From Martensiomyces pterosporus (Eukaryota > Kickxellomycota > Kickxellomycetes > Kickxellales > Kickxellaceae): a DNA stretch of 64,000 nt. Where the stretch lies: positions 8,481 through 72,480 of the forward strand of contig MU603935.1 of the NCBI GenBank assembly GCA_025201845.1, in the 5' to 3' direction. The notes beneath the pieces are model-generated. The model had not been told where the DNA came from, made no database searches, and worked only from the letters and a program-made list of their open reading frames with translations. The translations under genes and the position numbers were made by a program. Below are positions 1 through 10,588 of the stretch, in pieces. How positions within the stretch are numbered: the first letter of the stretch is position 1; each line of letters begins with the position of its first letter.

Positions 1-707
1 CCACCACGGAGGAGACCACCCCCTGCACTCCTACTACCATCACCACCACCTACACCACCACTCCCTGCCCCGACTGCGAGCCCACCACCGTCACCACTAC
101 CGAGGTCATCACTCCCACCCCCACTGAGGAGCCTACCACCGAGGTCGTCCCTACCACCGAGGTCCCTGTCACTTCCGAGCCCTGCACTCCTACCACCGAG
201 GTTGTGACTCTCACCACCACCCCCTGCCCCGGCTGCGAGCCCTCCACCGTCACCACCACCAACATTGTGACCCCCACCCCCACTGAGGAGCCTACCACCG
301 AGGTTGTCCCTACCACCGAGGCCCCTGTCACCACTGAGATCCCCGCCACCACCGAGGCCCCCGTCACCACTGAGGCCCCTGCTACCTCTAGCCCCTGCAC
401 TGACTGCGAGCCTACCACCGTCACCAACACCGTCGTCACCACTCCTTGCCCTGGCTGCGAGCCCACCACTGTGACTAACACCGACGTTATCACCCCCACT
501 AAGGTTGAGCCCACCCACGAGGTCGTCCCTACCCACGAGGTTGTCCCCACCACCGTCACCAACACCGTCGTCACCACTCCCTGCCCTGGATGCGAGCCCA
601 CCACTGTGACTAACACCAACGTTGTCACCCCCACTGAGGTCGAGCCCACCCACGAGGTCGTCCCCACCACCTCGATCCCCAAGTGCCGCATCGTCACTCT
701 CAACTAA
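1..707 (+). CDS. Thr/Pro-rich repetitive cell-surface (mucin/adhesin-like) protein, 5' partial
   Basis: The reading frame is open from the first bases of the window to TAA at 705-707, so only the C-terminal part (about 234 residues) is seen and the start lies upstream. The protein is dominated by Thr, Pro, Val and Glu. It is built from imperfect repeats of the type PCPGCEPTTVTNT alternating with acidic TEEPTTEVVPTTE blocks, with a paired CxxC in each repeat. This composition is typical of heavily O-mannosylated fungal wall proteins and flocculin-like stalks. The C terminus lacks a hydrophobic tail, so no GPI signal is visible; the last residues include one further Cys. The ligand or adhesive domain, if any, would be in the missing N-terminal part. 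Function is inferred from composition only. Confidence 0.75.
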   Translation, partial: TTEETTPCTPTTITTTYTTTPCPDCEPTTVTTTEVITPTPTEEPTTEVVPTTEVPVTSEPCTPTTEVVTLTTTPCPGCEPSTVTTTNIVTPTPTEEPTTEVVPTTEAPVTTEIPATTEAPVTTEAPATSSPCTDCEPTTVTNTVVTTPCPGCEPTTVTNTDVITPTKVEPTHEVVPTHEVVPTTVTNTVVTTPCPGCEPTTVTNTNVVTPTEVEPTHEVVPTTSIPKCRIVTLN

Positions 708-989
708 AGCTAATTGCCTTGCGCCAAAAGAAACAGAAAGATACACTCTAGGCTATACATCCGCTGTGTAGCAAGCGGTGTCTAGACACGTGGTAGATGT
801 CTCCAGATATCGCCCTGACTTTCCTTCTCCACTTATTCGTAGTATTGCTCTATATCTTTCTCCCTGTCTTTAGTACTCGGCACATGTTTATAAACTTTAT
901 TTATTCGGCATTTAGAGCGAGCAAGTAGTCTCAGTAACATGAAACTGCCTCCCACAGCCTGTTTGCAAACAGAAAGAAAAACCTGCTGC

Positions 990-1631
990 TCAGGGCTGCT
1001 TTTGTTTCTTGGCCGCTTTGCCTGATGGAACGATCATCAGGGCGGAATCCCTGCGGTCCCCGCGCTTCCAGCTTCTAACCTGGCAATTAACAGTGCCTCC
1101 GGGAATATTGATGCATCTGTCACCCGGGTTGCATGAGTTGTACTGCCACTGCCCATTGACGCATGTGTAGAATCCGCCCCCATTAGAGCCGCCCACGCAT
1201 CGCTGCGCACCATTCGGGCACTGCGGCGCAGCCTGGTTACAGACAGCCTGATTAGGCGATATCTGCGTGCATTGGTAGCCGCTGCCGCAGCTGTAGAGCC
1301 TCCAGGAACCGCCAGAGCACATGTAGTAGAATGCCGGATTGCCCGATCCCACGCACCTTCTCTCGCCTTCAAAGCACCCGCCGCCAGTCGATAAGCATTG
1401 GCCACTGAATCCGCCGTTGTAGGAGCATGCGAACCCGTTGCCGCATGTGTAGAGAACCCACTGCCCGTTGGTGCATCGGTAGTAGAGTGGAGACGTGCCG
1501 TCTTGAGCGGTGCAGCGACGCTGGCCCTCAGGACACCCTTGCTGCCGCTCCTGCCTGCCTGCCATGGCAGACGGCGTCAGCACCATGAACAGGCAAAGCA
1601 GGCTGAACAGTAGCTCTTTTAGCACCATCAT
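990..1631 (-). CDS. Small secreted protein with three CBM19-like six-cysteine modules
   Basis: Single exon, 213 residues. ATG at 1631 is followed at once by a second ATG. Residues 1-24 form a signal peptide (hydrophobic core LLFSLLCLFMVLTP, small residues AMA before the cut). The mature part has three tandem modules of about 45 residues, each with six Cys in the order C-x5-C, then an aromatic pair and C, then NGQW or a similar turn, C-x5-C, and a final C. Spacing and the GxW turn resemble chitin-binding CBM19-type domains. A basic tail rich in Lys, Arg and Gln follows. The protein is probably extracellular and binds wall or exogenous chitin; this is family inference and no catalytic domain is present. 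The same module recurs in the gene at 10589-12205. Confidence 0.8.
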   Translation of the reverse strand: MMVLKELLFSLLCLFMVLTPSAMAGRQERQQGCPEGQRRCTAQDGTSPLYYRCTNGQWVLYTCGNGFACSYNGGFSGQCLSTGGGCFEGERRCVGSGNPAFYYMCSGGSWRLYSCGSGYQCTQISPNQAVCNQAAPQCPNGAQRCVGGSNGGGFYTCVNGQWQYNSCNPGDRCINIPGGTVNCQVRSWKRGDRRDSALMIVPSGKAAKKQKQP

Positions 1632-2249
1632 TTTGCGAGTTGGGAGTATGGCGAGTGCTTGCGTGTTTGACGTGTTAGCTGTAAGGGCTGACGATGAAGT
1701 GGCAAAGAGGAGGGAGATGTGGTGTTGCAGCAGCGGCAGCCGAGGCGGCTATTGCGAAATAGATATTAGATCTCGCCTGCCCAAGGCGTATCGCAGCAGA
1801 AGTGCACCATCTGGCTATTGGCACGTACCTAGATCCTGGGCCCAGAAGCGAGGCATCATGCGTGCCTTTCAAATGGCAATACAAGGCGCACATGGCCCCT
1901 TGCAATGTGTGCTGCTCGTCCCCACATCTCCTTGCCATGCGTGGCGCGGAGGCAGGCTAAGCACCATGGCTAATTGCACATGTAGCTCCATATTCCAAGT
2001 TTAATTTTTGCCCGGCCTGGACAGCAACTAATCCAAGCACTGCTCGTTGCTCCAAATTGCATGCTTTGCAGAAAATACAAACTTTATTAACTGGCAAACG
2101 GCCGAAACGGAAAGAGCGGAAGGCTGGGTGAAGCGGGAAACGTGGCAACGAGGAATATATATGGAAAGTCTGAAAGAAACGGGAAAAAGAAAGCGAGGAC
2201 AGGTGAATGTATATGGAAGAAAAGCAGCAGCAGCACTACCTGCCTGCTT
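1632..2249. other. Intergenic, upstream of the small chitin-binding-like gene
   Basis: 618 bases between the start of the minus-strand gene at 990-1631 and the stop of the minus-strand KRE6-like gene. It must hold the promoter of the former and the 3' flank of the latter. Open frames here have no ATG-led coding signature or recognisable family. I see no repeat or RNA gene. Confidence 0.5.
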
Positions 2250-3800
2250 TTACGAGCTGGGCATGGGCAAGTAGTCGCCTTTGTCAAAGGGATTAGGAAC
2301 CTTGGGGCTGCACTTGTTGCTCAGCTTATACGAAGGAAGGCCATACCCAGTGTCCTTCCACCGCGTGAGGTTGGCGTTGTAGTAAGCGCGCGGGTGGTTC
2401 TGGATATACTCGCCGGTTGGTCTGTCCTCCGGATCGCACGAGAGACGGATATTGTCAGGGTCCTGGTATAGCCTAATATAGTCGATGTACATCTTGGCCT
2501 TCTCTGGGAGAGTGGGGTCAACATAAGCGAAGCCGCTCGAGATGCCCAGGTTCATGATCATGTACATGGGCTCCTCGGAGATGAGGCGCTGAGCGACCTT
2601 GCTCAGCTTGTTAGGGCCAACAGCACGGGCATCGAGGTGCCACACGGGTTTTCCGTCAGCAAACCAGCGGACGTATCCCTTGGGCCCAGGGCGGTACTCG
2701 AAACCAAAAACCTGGAAGTTCCCTTGAGTGGATGTGGCAGGATCAACGTAGTGCAAAGACGAGACACTCTGCTGGTACGTTCCACCGATATACGAGTTGT
2801 AGCGAGACTGGTTGGGGGCGTCAGCGGCAGGCTGATGAAGCTCGTTCCAGATGTGCGTGTACTCGCTCTTCTTGATAGCGTAGTGGTAGTCAAAGGGAGC
2901 GACCTGGTCGGACATGGACAGAGTGATCACCCCGGCATCGACATTGACACTGCCTTCAAAGATGTCAATTTCGGGAGCTCCGCGGCCGACACCGGGGCTA
3001 GGGTGGTCTCCGCTGCACACGCAGGCATTGAGACGCTGCCCGGGCTGCTGGGAGAGCGCAGAGTTCGTCTGGTTCAGAAGCACGCCATCGTCGCACGAGT
3101 TGTAAGTGTATGGCCACAGGCCCTCAGTAGTGGCGCCATAGCCAGCACGGCCGAGGTTGCCAAGAGTCCACACGGCGGGCCAGAAACCGGATTTCTTGCC
3201 ATCGCCGGGGAGCGACACCTTAACCTCCAAGTATCCGCCCTGGAAGCAACGCTTGTTCCATGACTGCAGCATGGACGAGGTGTAAGGAAGGCCAGCGTGC
3301 GACTCATTCTTTTCAAGCGTGATCTCAAGCCTGCCGCCTCGCGTAACTGCGTGGTGAGGGTCATACCACTCGAGATCACGGGTTGGCCAGTACCACAGGT
3401 CGACAGCCTCCCAGTTCTTGTCCTCGCCAGGCCCGAAGGTGCGACCCTCCTTTTCGAACTCGTCGCTGAAAACAAGCATCCACTCCTTGTTGTCTGCGGA
3501 TAACCACTTTAAGTTTTTTGGGCTATCTGGGTCGACGGGCAGCGGGTTTGGGATCAGCGGCTGGCCCACGGAGGTGAGGTTTTGCGCGAGCTCGTTCAAC
3601 CGCATGTCGTAGTCCGAGATTGCCTGCTGGGGCTTGGAGTGGGGTTTGCGGCCCCAGTTGTAGTGGCCCAAGATGGGCAGGCCGATAAACACAAACAGCA
3701 GCGCTAGGAATATGATAACCAGGGTGACGACATTACACCAGCCATGGCCAGACCAAAGCAGCCGTGCGCGCCAGTTGTGGATTCTCTTTCCGAGCCCCAT
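2250..3800 (-). CDS. KRE6: Kre6/Skn1 family beta-1,6-glucan synthesis protein (GH16-like)
   Basis: Single-exon type II membrane protein of 516 residues. A short basic N terminus (1-23) is followed by one membrane anchor at about 24-46 and a lumenal GH16-fold domain from about 105 to 480. The GH16 active-site motif EIDIFE is at 277-282 with both Glu and the Asp present. Several NxT/S sequons lie in the lumenal part. The family acts in Golgi/ER and at the plasma membrane in making wall beta-1,6-glucan; the exact reaction is still debated. Yeast Kre6 and Skn1 are about 720-770 residues because of a long cytosolic tail, which is nearly absent here. KRE6 versus SKN1 cannot be separated from one copy. 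Confidence 0.93.
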   Translation of the reverse strand: MGLGKRIHNWRARLLWSGHGWCNVVTLVIIFLALLFVFIGLPILGHYNWGRKPHSKPQQAISDYDMRLNELAQNLTSVGQPLIPNPLPVDPDSPKNLKWLSADNKEWMLVFSDEFEKEGRTFGPGEDKNWEAVDLWYWPTRDLEWYDPHHAVTRGGRLEITLEKNESHAGLPYTSSMLQSWNKRCFQGGYLEVKVSLPGDGKKSGFWPAVWTLGNLGRAGYGATTEGLWPYTYNSCDDGVLLNQTNSALSQQPGQRLNACVCSGDHPSPGVGRGAPEIDIFEGSVNVDAGVITLSMSDQVAPFDYHYAIKKSEYTHIWNELHQPAADAPNQSRYNSYIGGTYQQSVSSLHYVDPATSTQGNFQVFGFEYRPGPKGYVRWFADGKPVWHLDARAVGPNKLSKVAQRLISEEPMYMIMNLGISSGFAYVDPTLPEKAKMYIDYIRLYQDPDNIRLSCDPEDRPTGEYIQNHPRAYYNANLTRWKDTGYGLPSYKLSNKCSPKVPNPFDKGDYLPMPSS

Positions 3801-5250
3801 TTTCTAGTTTGTTGTGTATAAGGACTCGAGGGAGCCTATGCAGCTGTGTAGCTGTGGTTCAATATGCCGTCTTCAGCCTTCTGGGTGTTGCGCCCCGCGC
3901 GTCTGTCGCTATCGTGTTCAGGCTGAGCAGACTGGACAGAGTGTGCTAGGATAGTAGACGAAACCAAAATACAAAAGCTGAGGCTACAACGCACGCGCAG
4001 TAATAAGAGGAGGAATGTTTAATAAGAAAAGAGCGGTAAAGCAAAGGCAAGAGAAGGAAAAGGAGAGCAAGGCAGCCAAAACAAAAAAGCCCAAAAATGA
4101 AATAGCCAACAGCAAAGGCAAAGGAAAAAGCACCGAGAATGCAGCCAAGCGGCCCTCTTTCTTTCTCCGTCTGCGCACTGGAGGCGGGCTGCTGCTACAG
4201 AGGGAGTGAGGGCCACTGCCGCTGGATTCCATATTATTTAGCCTTGTTAGTGGGCGCTTTGTGCCGTTGTTGTTGGGTGGATCTTGAGAAACGCAAGGCC
4301 GGCTCTATTTATGTTTACCAATGGCAATCCGCTATTGGGAGCAAGGAAGCCCAAAACGAGCACAGGCGAAGCACTATAGAAACCCCTCTTCGCACATGCT
4401 GTGCTGCCAATGAGCCAGAAAGCACAATGGACGAGGCGTGATGAATTAGGTTTTCCAGGGCATCCTTGCAGGTGGCATCATGTATGAGCAGAGTCATTCA
4501 GCGCGAGCAGCGGCAGCAAAAAGAGGAAGGTGGGAGGGCGGCATTGCCCAGGGTTGCGCCAGTGCCCCCGGCTGAGGGCGTACAGCTCACAGCCGGGCGG
4601 CAGCTCAAAAGGACGAAGGGGTCCTGCCTGGCTCCTCGTGAGCAGCAGCCACCGCCAGGTTGTCGGTGCCATCGTTCTTGCGCTGAAGCAAGAGCGCACG
4701 GCATGTGCTTGAGATGCGAGTCTCCATCGAGGCAGCGATGCCATAGAACCCGACGCCTACCCGCAGACCCGTCTAAAGCGCGGTGGCAAGAGCCAGTACA
4801 GAGCGAAAAATGGCGAATACTGGTCAGCGAGGCGAGTTAGGCGGGCAAGAAAAGCCCAGCCCTCTTGCTGCCTGTGGGTTCAAACAGCGCAGCGCCGCCT
4901 AATGCCAGCCTCTCCTGCTGTGGGTCGAGGGCAGAACGTTTCTCTGCAAAGAGGCGCACAAACAGATGCACAGGCCAGTGCCTGATCGCGCAGCCCTCGA
5001 TTATATTAGATTTCCTGGTTCCAAGCACGTGTAAGCCATCCGTTGGGCTCCTGCTGGGCGTGCTGGAGCTCTCCACAGGCCCTTGGCGAGTGTGCGGCAG
5101 CAGCTCAGCTCCTGATTTCTGCCTTTTTGTTTCAAATCGCTGCATCGCTGTCTTTAGACCATCAGCTCTTTCCTTCCCAATTCGAAGTCCTAGGCACCTA
5201 CATTGCACCCACCCTCACACACATACGGCAGATTCTTGCGGCAAATAGAA
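3801..5250. promoter_or_regulatory. Divergent promoter region between KRE6-like gene and SAR1
   Basis: 1.45 kb separating two head-to-head genes. It contains purine-rich tracts (about 4030-4130), CCAAT-type pentamers such as that near 4389, and AT-rich stretches, but no frame that resembles a protein family and no RNA gene that I can recognise. Individual binding sites cannot be assigned with confidence. Confidence 0.4.
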
Positions 5251-5910
5251 ATGTTCATCTTCAACTGGTTCTGGGACGTCTTGGCCAACTTTGGTAAGCA
5301 GCAGCAGCAGGTGGACGAACGCACCTTCTGGAAAACAGCCTTGATGACACAGATGCTAATAATCTTGGGCAGCTCTCTTTGTGCTTGCATTTAGGTCTTG
5401 TCAACAAAAACGCCAAGCTCCTTTTCCTTGGTCTCGACAATGCGGGAAAGACGACTCTTCTGCACATGCTCAAGAACGATCGCTTGGCTACTCTCCAGCC
5501 CACTCTGCATCCCAGTAAGTACCGATTTGCTAAGGGCAGCTAGCCCTTTGGTTTGCGCAGAGTCTGCTGCTTTTCTTCTCGGGGAGCCGTGCTCTAAAAT
5601 TCGCAACTACTTGTTGTTTTCTGGGCGTGTAGCTTCGGAGGAGCTCTCTATTGGCAACGTCAAATTCACTACGTTTGACCTCGGAGGACATCAGCAGGCG
5701 CGTAGGCTGTGGAGGGACTATTTCCCAGAGGTCAGCGGCATCGTTTTCCTGGTAGACGCCGTGGACAGGGAAAGGTTCTCTGAGGCCAAGGCCGAGCTCG
5801 ACGCCCTGCTTGCCATCGAGCAGCTGCAGACCACACCCTTCCTTATTCTCGGAAACAAGATCGATGCCCGTGGCGCCGTCTCCGAGGAAGAGCTCAGGGC
5901 CCAGCTTGGG

Positions 5911-5942
<32 letters not shown>

Positions 5943-6039
5943 GCTCAAGGATATCCGCCCCATCGAGGTTTTCATGTGCTCCGTTGTTATGCGCCAGGGC
6001 TACGGCGACGGCTTCCGCTGGCTCTCGCAGTACGTCTAA
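5251..6039 (+). CDS. SAR1: Sar1 small GTPase (COPII coat assembly)
   Basis: Three exons at 5251-5293, 5395-5514 and 5633-6039 join to 189 residues, matching the usual 189-190. Donors are GTAAGC and GTAAGT and acceptors TTAG and GTAG; each join keeps the Sar1 reading. Sar1 in its GTP form recruits Sec23/24 to ER exit sites and starts COPII budding. Visible motifs: the amphipathic N-terminal helix beginning MFIFNWFW, P-loop GLDNAGKT at 27-34, switch II DLGGH at 70-74 and guanine-specificity NKID at 129-132. Catalytic His74 is present. The gene converges on the uL13 gene (minus strand), 391 bases away. Confidence 0.97.
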
Positions 6040-6430
6040 ATAAGCCGCGTTTAAATGGGTTTACTTCAAATAGCCTCCTTCATATCGCTCTGGCTTGCTC
6101 CACGCATTGCCTCGCTGTCTGTCTTCTCCCCTCTACGCTGCTGTCTGTCTTAAGCGCTTTTTTTCATGCCGGCTGCTATACCCCCCACTGCCTTGTCGAA
6201 AATAAACAACATTCTGTGTGCTCGGTTTCGCACCGCAGCTTTTCTACATCCATAGCACATGTGAAAGGCGCTGGGCACTGGCGGCAATGAATAGGGATGT
6301 GCCCGCAAGAGCAAGGCAGCAGCAGCCACGGCTCGTGTTAGAAATGAACGTTGTTTTAATTCCACAACCATGGGACGCCAGGGTGTGAAATGGAGACGGC
6401 AAAAGCAAAATAGAGCTAAGGCTAGGGTGC
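6040..6430. other. Convergent 3' flank of SAR1 and the uL13 gene
   Basis: 391 bases holding the 3' ends of two convergent genes. A possible AATAAA polyadenylation hexamer for SAR1 lies near 6200. Nothing else is recognised. Confidence 0.5.
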
Positions 6431-7593
6431 TTAGTGGCCGTGCTCGACAAGCTGGGACTTGATGGAAGCAAGCTCGGTCTCCTTGGCGACAACAGCCTTG
6501 GCACGGATGTTGGCGATAGCCTTCTTGCGCTCGTAGAAAGCCTGAGCCCTGACCTTGCGCTTCTTCTCGAGGTCGGCAACAACGTCCTGGTACTTCCATC
6601 CGACCTCAGTGGCCATGCGGCTGAGGGTGGTGAACTTGCGTCCAGGCTTGAGGTTGATGACGCGGAGGGCACGGGGGATGACCATGCGCTTCATCTTGTC
6701 GTAGGGAGGAGGAACGCCCTCGAAGACCTTCAAGCGGCCAAGAGCGGCCTCACCACGAGCGGTCTTGTGGGGGACCATACCGCGGAGAGCGCGGTAGAAG
6801 ATGCGCGAGGGGGCGCGGAAGTGGAAGGGACCGCGCTTGGGGTTCGAGATGCAGCGCTTGCGGAGGTAGTTGTGGAGCTTGATCTTGTTGCGGAAGAACG
6901 AGCCAGAGACGTTCATCTCCTCGCAGCGGACAACAACGACCTTCTGGCCGTTGAGGATCAGCTTGGCGACAACCGAAGCAAGACGACCAAGAAGGTGACC
7001 CTTAGCGTCAATAACGTAGACCTAAATGTTGAGTGCGCAAGAGCAGCTTGTGTTGTTAGTAGCCATCACACAGTAGGGGAGGTCACAGCATCCGTCGCCA
7101 GTTCGTAGTGCCAAGGTGGCTGGGAGTGGTGTAGCTGGTCTGGGCAGTGTGCCGGGTGCTTCAAAAGGGCGGCAGGCTAGTTCCGAAGACGTGCTGGGCT
7201 GCGCCGCTAACAAGAACAGGCCTCCTAAGCGTCTGGTGCGCAGATCGTCGACTCCAGCCACGGCTGCTGCAGGACTGGCGGATACTCGCTCGCGCTACCT
7301 CAGCACATGAGCAGATTGACGCGAGCACCCCTTGTCAGCTCTAATGCGCTGGCTATTCTCCCGAGCGAACGCAGAAGCCCCCAAAGCACCTCTTCACAGA
7401 CCTGACGACTGCCACCGCCCAGGAGAGCGGCTGACTGCTCCACCAAGCCACTGCTCCTCCGCCCTCGAGTGAGGTCGGCAGAAGGAAATCCACAGACGTA
7501 GAGCCACGCAAACACCCGCTCCCCTGAGGAGGTGTGTCTTGGCCCGCCTGGTCAATAAGGGTAGCTAATTACCTTGGCGAATGGAGCGTTCAT
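6431..7593 (-). CDS. RPL16: 60S ribosomal protein uL13 (RPL13A / yeast Rpl16)
   Basis: Two exons. A seven-codon first exon (7573-7593, MNAPFAK) ends at donor GTAATT, and a large second exon (6431-7021) begins after TTTAG with [16 protein letters not shown], the strongly conserved uL13 start. Total 203 residues, as expected. The protein sits on the solvent side of the large subunit. The C-terminal half is Lys/Arg-rich with a predicted helix. The 551-base intron in this short gene is long for the window. In mammals RPL13A introns host box C/D snoRNAs; I found no convincing C/D pair here. One GCATCCGTC (7088-7096, antisense) in the intron matches a variant of the motif in other translation-gene introns and may be chance. 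Confidence 0.96.
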
Positions 7594-9133
7594 TTTCTTT
7601 TGCGGTGAAAGCGAAAAAGGTTACTCTGCCGTGCAAAAGGTATAATAGGGGAAGAGAGAGAACCCAGCTGGTGATTTGGAATTGTTGGTAGCTTTGTGCT
7701 GCCGCGCGTTTCCTGGCTGTGCTGTTTTGCAGCCAATTTTTTTTCTATTACTTGCACTTTTTTCCTCTCGCGCTTGATCGGATGGGCCAGGGGCCTTGTC
7801 GCCTAGCTGTGCGAGGGTAGGGCCCCCCAGCCCATAGCAGAGCAGCCAGTGCTTCTGCTGCTTGCTGCTGCCCACCCGCCTTCGCACTGGAGAGCCGCGA
7901 TTCGGCGGCTGCGCGCTTGCTCGTCGGCGGCTCGACTCGCTGCGCGATCTGATTGAGCATCCGCAGATCCAGCAGAATGCACAAAAGTTTAGGGTCATGG
8001 AATATCACGTGTTATATTTTGGATATGTTGCTGGCTCACGGCTCAGGCTGCAACCTCGCATGGCCAGATACAGGACAGCGCCATACGCAGGTGCAGTATA
8101 CGCAGGTGCACTGGCGACTCGCAGAGGTGGCAGGCAGCATGTCTCGGCAAGCGCCCTTGTGTGCCAATTGCTGTATCGTCGGCACGGCCGCGGCGGCCAG
8201 GCGACGGCTGCTCTACAGCAGCCATGGACCTACAAATTGGGTGGGTGGCTCAAAGCACCCAGCCCCTCCCCTCGGATGCGATAGTGGATACTGAGCAATG
8301 ACAGCCGTGCCAATGCGGGAAAAGCAGCGTCATTTTGAGACACATCCTGGTGGCCCTTGCTGCATATGTACGCGGCGGAAGGAGGCTCAGTTGCATGAGA
8401 CCTCCAATTTATTGCGTTTTCCTTTATCCAGTGTATCCGCATTAGGAAATGCGGAGTTAGTTGTTCGCAGGGATGCACTATTCATACCTGAAGGCTCTAA
8501 AGAGGCTCGTGTGCGCATCATCTGCTCTCCTTTGTGGCATTCCCAGTCTAGCCAGCCATTCACGAGCACAAAATAGACGCTGAAGCGCAGGGCATACACA
8601 TTTGCACCCCACTTTGTGTCTCGTCTTTATGCAGCTGCCTTGTCCTTTCCAAGGCGCTGAGATGCTGGGCTTAAGAGAAGGAAAATGCGAGAGGCAGTCT
8701 CGATATGCCATATAACTGCCTCATCTGCCCCGCACATTTATGCCATCCCTGCCCTCTGCCCACACGCATCGCTGCATCGCGCCATTCCTCTAAACGACAT
8801 TCTCTACGCTGCTGCTAGCTACCTGCCGACCAGCTTGCTTAGTAGTTTATTTGCTTTGCTCTGTTCTCGCCAGCTCTTCTCCTTGGAATATTTGCCTTAG
8901 TTTACGTGTTTTAACGTGGTTCTGCTATTTTGACCTCGTCTTGCTCTACTAATCCCTCTCTCCTAGCTCGCCGCCGTCTCCCATTTCCCTCCTTGCCCTC
9001 AGCCTTTCCGCCAGCCCTCGTCATTCCACAGGCAGCATCGCTCATTCTACCCAACGCCCTCTTTTTCATTGTCGCTTCTTTGTTGTCTCGCGCTTTTCTA
9101 AACGCCCACCACGACCGTCTCTTTTGTTTGGCA
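7594..9133. other. Intergenic region, no gene recognised
   Basis: 1.54 kb upstream of the uL13 gene. It includes that gene's promoter (a TATTATA-like stretch about 40 bases before the ATG, reading on the minus strand) and, toward the right, a pyrimidine-rich tract (about 8935-9130). Such tracts precede many start codons in this window. Frames here are short and lack family resemblance. Confidence 0.45.
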
Positions 9134-9358
9134 ATGGGAATCAAGTACACAGTGAGGTGGATGGTCAACAGGATGTGGCCACGCATTGAAAGCAGCCCGT
9201 CGTACAGTACACAAAAGACTACGCACAGCGGCCATGGTAGCGGTCGCAACTCGTCGCACTCTGACTCTATCAGCACGTTCAGTGACTCCAATGCCGAAAT
9301 TTTTGGCGTGGACTCATCCAAGATCAAGCTGCTCAATCTCGTGCTCCGCGTTAACTAG
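9134..9358 (+). CDS. Hypothetical small Ser-rich protein (74 residues)
   Basis: An ATG at 9134 follows a long CT-rich leader of the kind seen before real genes here (for example before the SH3 and pseudouridine genes). It opens a 74-residue frame ending in TAG. The product is Ser/His/Thr-rich in the middle with a basic Trp-containing N terminus and a Leu/Val-rich end; it has no signal peptide, no membrane helix and no family I recognise. It could be a genuine small protein, a first exon of a longer gene, or chance. A CA/CT microsatellite lies just downstream. Confidence 0.3.
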   Translation: MGIKYTVRWMVNRMWPRIESSPSYSTQKTTHSGHGSGRNSSHSDSISTFSDSNAEIFGVDSSKIKLLNLVLRVN

Positions 9359-9414
9359 ATTGCGCCGCTTCCGTGTGGGATATATCTTTTTCGGCACCAC
9401 TCCGCTGCAGTTAC

Positions 9415-9460
9415 CACACACACACACACACACACACACACGCATTCTCTCTCTCTCTCT
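9415..9460. repeat. CA dinucleotide run followed by CT dinucleotide run
   Basis: About 13 CA units at 9415-9441 are followed after three bases by about seven TC units to 9460. It is a compound microsatellite just 3' of the small hypothetical frame and is likely length-variable between isolates. Confidence 0.95.
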
Positions 9461-10588
9461 AGTCTCACTGTCTTTAGTACCGCCATCTTGTTGCTGTTGC
9501 TGTCGCTGTGCGTCGAAAGAACAATTGATTTTGCCCAACATGCCTAGTTCAGCAAAAGTAGCAGTGGCGAGTATTTAGTGAGACCATGCGTGGCATTAGC
9601 ACATAGGGAAACACCGCCACCCGATGCCTTTCTCAGATTCGGCTGCCATATCTGCAGCAACCCATTCAGCACCAGCGCGAATCTTGCAAGAATTGGATGG
9701 GTAAACTGCTACCAGACCCTACAGAATCTTCATGCACCTCATACTCTTCGTGCAAGCGAGCCAACACAGCATATCAAGTTGGCGCAAATGATCTCCTTGC
9801 CACCCTTGCTTTCTTCGTCCAAAGCACCACTTGCCCAACCTATAAAAGCAAAAGGGTCAGAGAATGCAACTACGGGAAGGTTTTTATTATTAGCCTCTTG
9901 CGCATTCTTGGTGCGACGACACGCAATCCTGGTGCAATTTGTGCGCGAGTTGCTAATATGACAACAGCCACAAGCCCTCTTGCTGTTCATCATTCCCAGT
10001 CTCCAGTTCCATATGCAAGTCTGAATGGCCGACCACAACGCTATATTTTGGGCCAATTCCGGGTGCTTGGCGGCCTTGTGGGAAAGGATACAAGCGGAAT
10101 TTGTACAAGGCCACTTGAGCGGACGGAACGCAGCAGCCAGAATAAAATTTATAGCACCCTGGGTTTATTATTAGGAGGTGCTTGGCCATCGGACGACTTT
10201 TGCACGGAAAGAAGCACACTTGACTACGCTACATTATTTTTGGAAGGTCTTTCAGATGGAGGATGTGATGGCGCTATTTTAATGCACAGATTGGCTCTTG
10301 TAGCGTCCAGTCGATGCCAATAATAAGACTTTTATGGAGCACGCTCATAATGTTAGTCGTGTGCAGGCACAGGAGAAGTAGACGTGTTTGTGAGCAGGCA
10401 GCTATCAAGAGGGATACTGCCCATCCTTAATAGCAGCTTGCCTAGGTCACCACCGCACTCATGCGCTCTCGTCTTCCTCTTCCTCTTTCTTGACTCAGCC
10501 TTACTACCATGGTTTACTAGCTGCTAAACAAAACACAACCAGCACGCCATCTCTAATTATACCTGCTCGCACCACATTCACGCTTACA
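9461..10588. other. Intergenic region upstream of the Ser/Pro-rich Cys-module gene
   Basis: 1.1 kb, more AT-rich than its neighbours, with a CCTATAAAAG TATA-like element near 9839. An ATG-led 208-codon frame (9697-10323, plus) crosses that element but resembles no known protein. A CT-rich tract at 10465-10495 probably belongs to the leader of the downstream gene. Confidence 0.4.

Noticed and set aside
50..703. Antisense frame across the Thr-rich repeats
   Set aside because: Repetitive Val/Thr/Ser complement of the sense repeats, an expected by-product.
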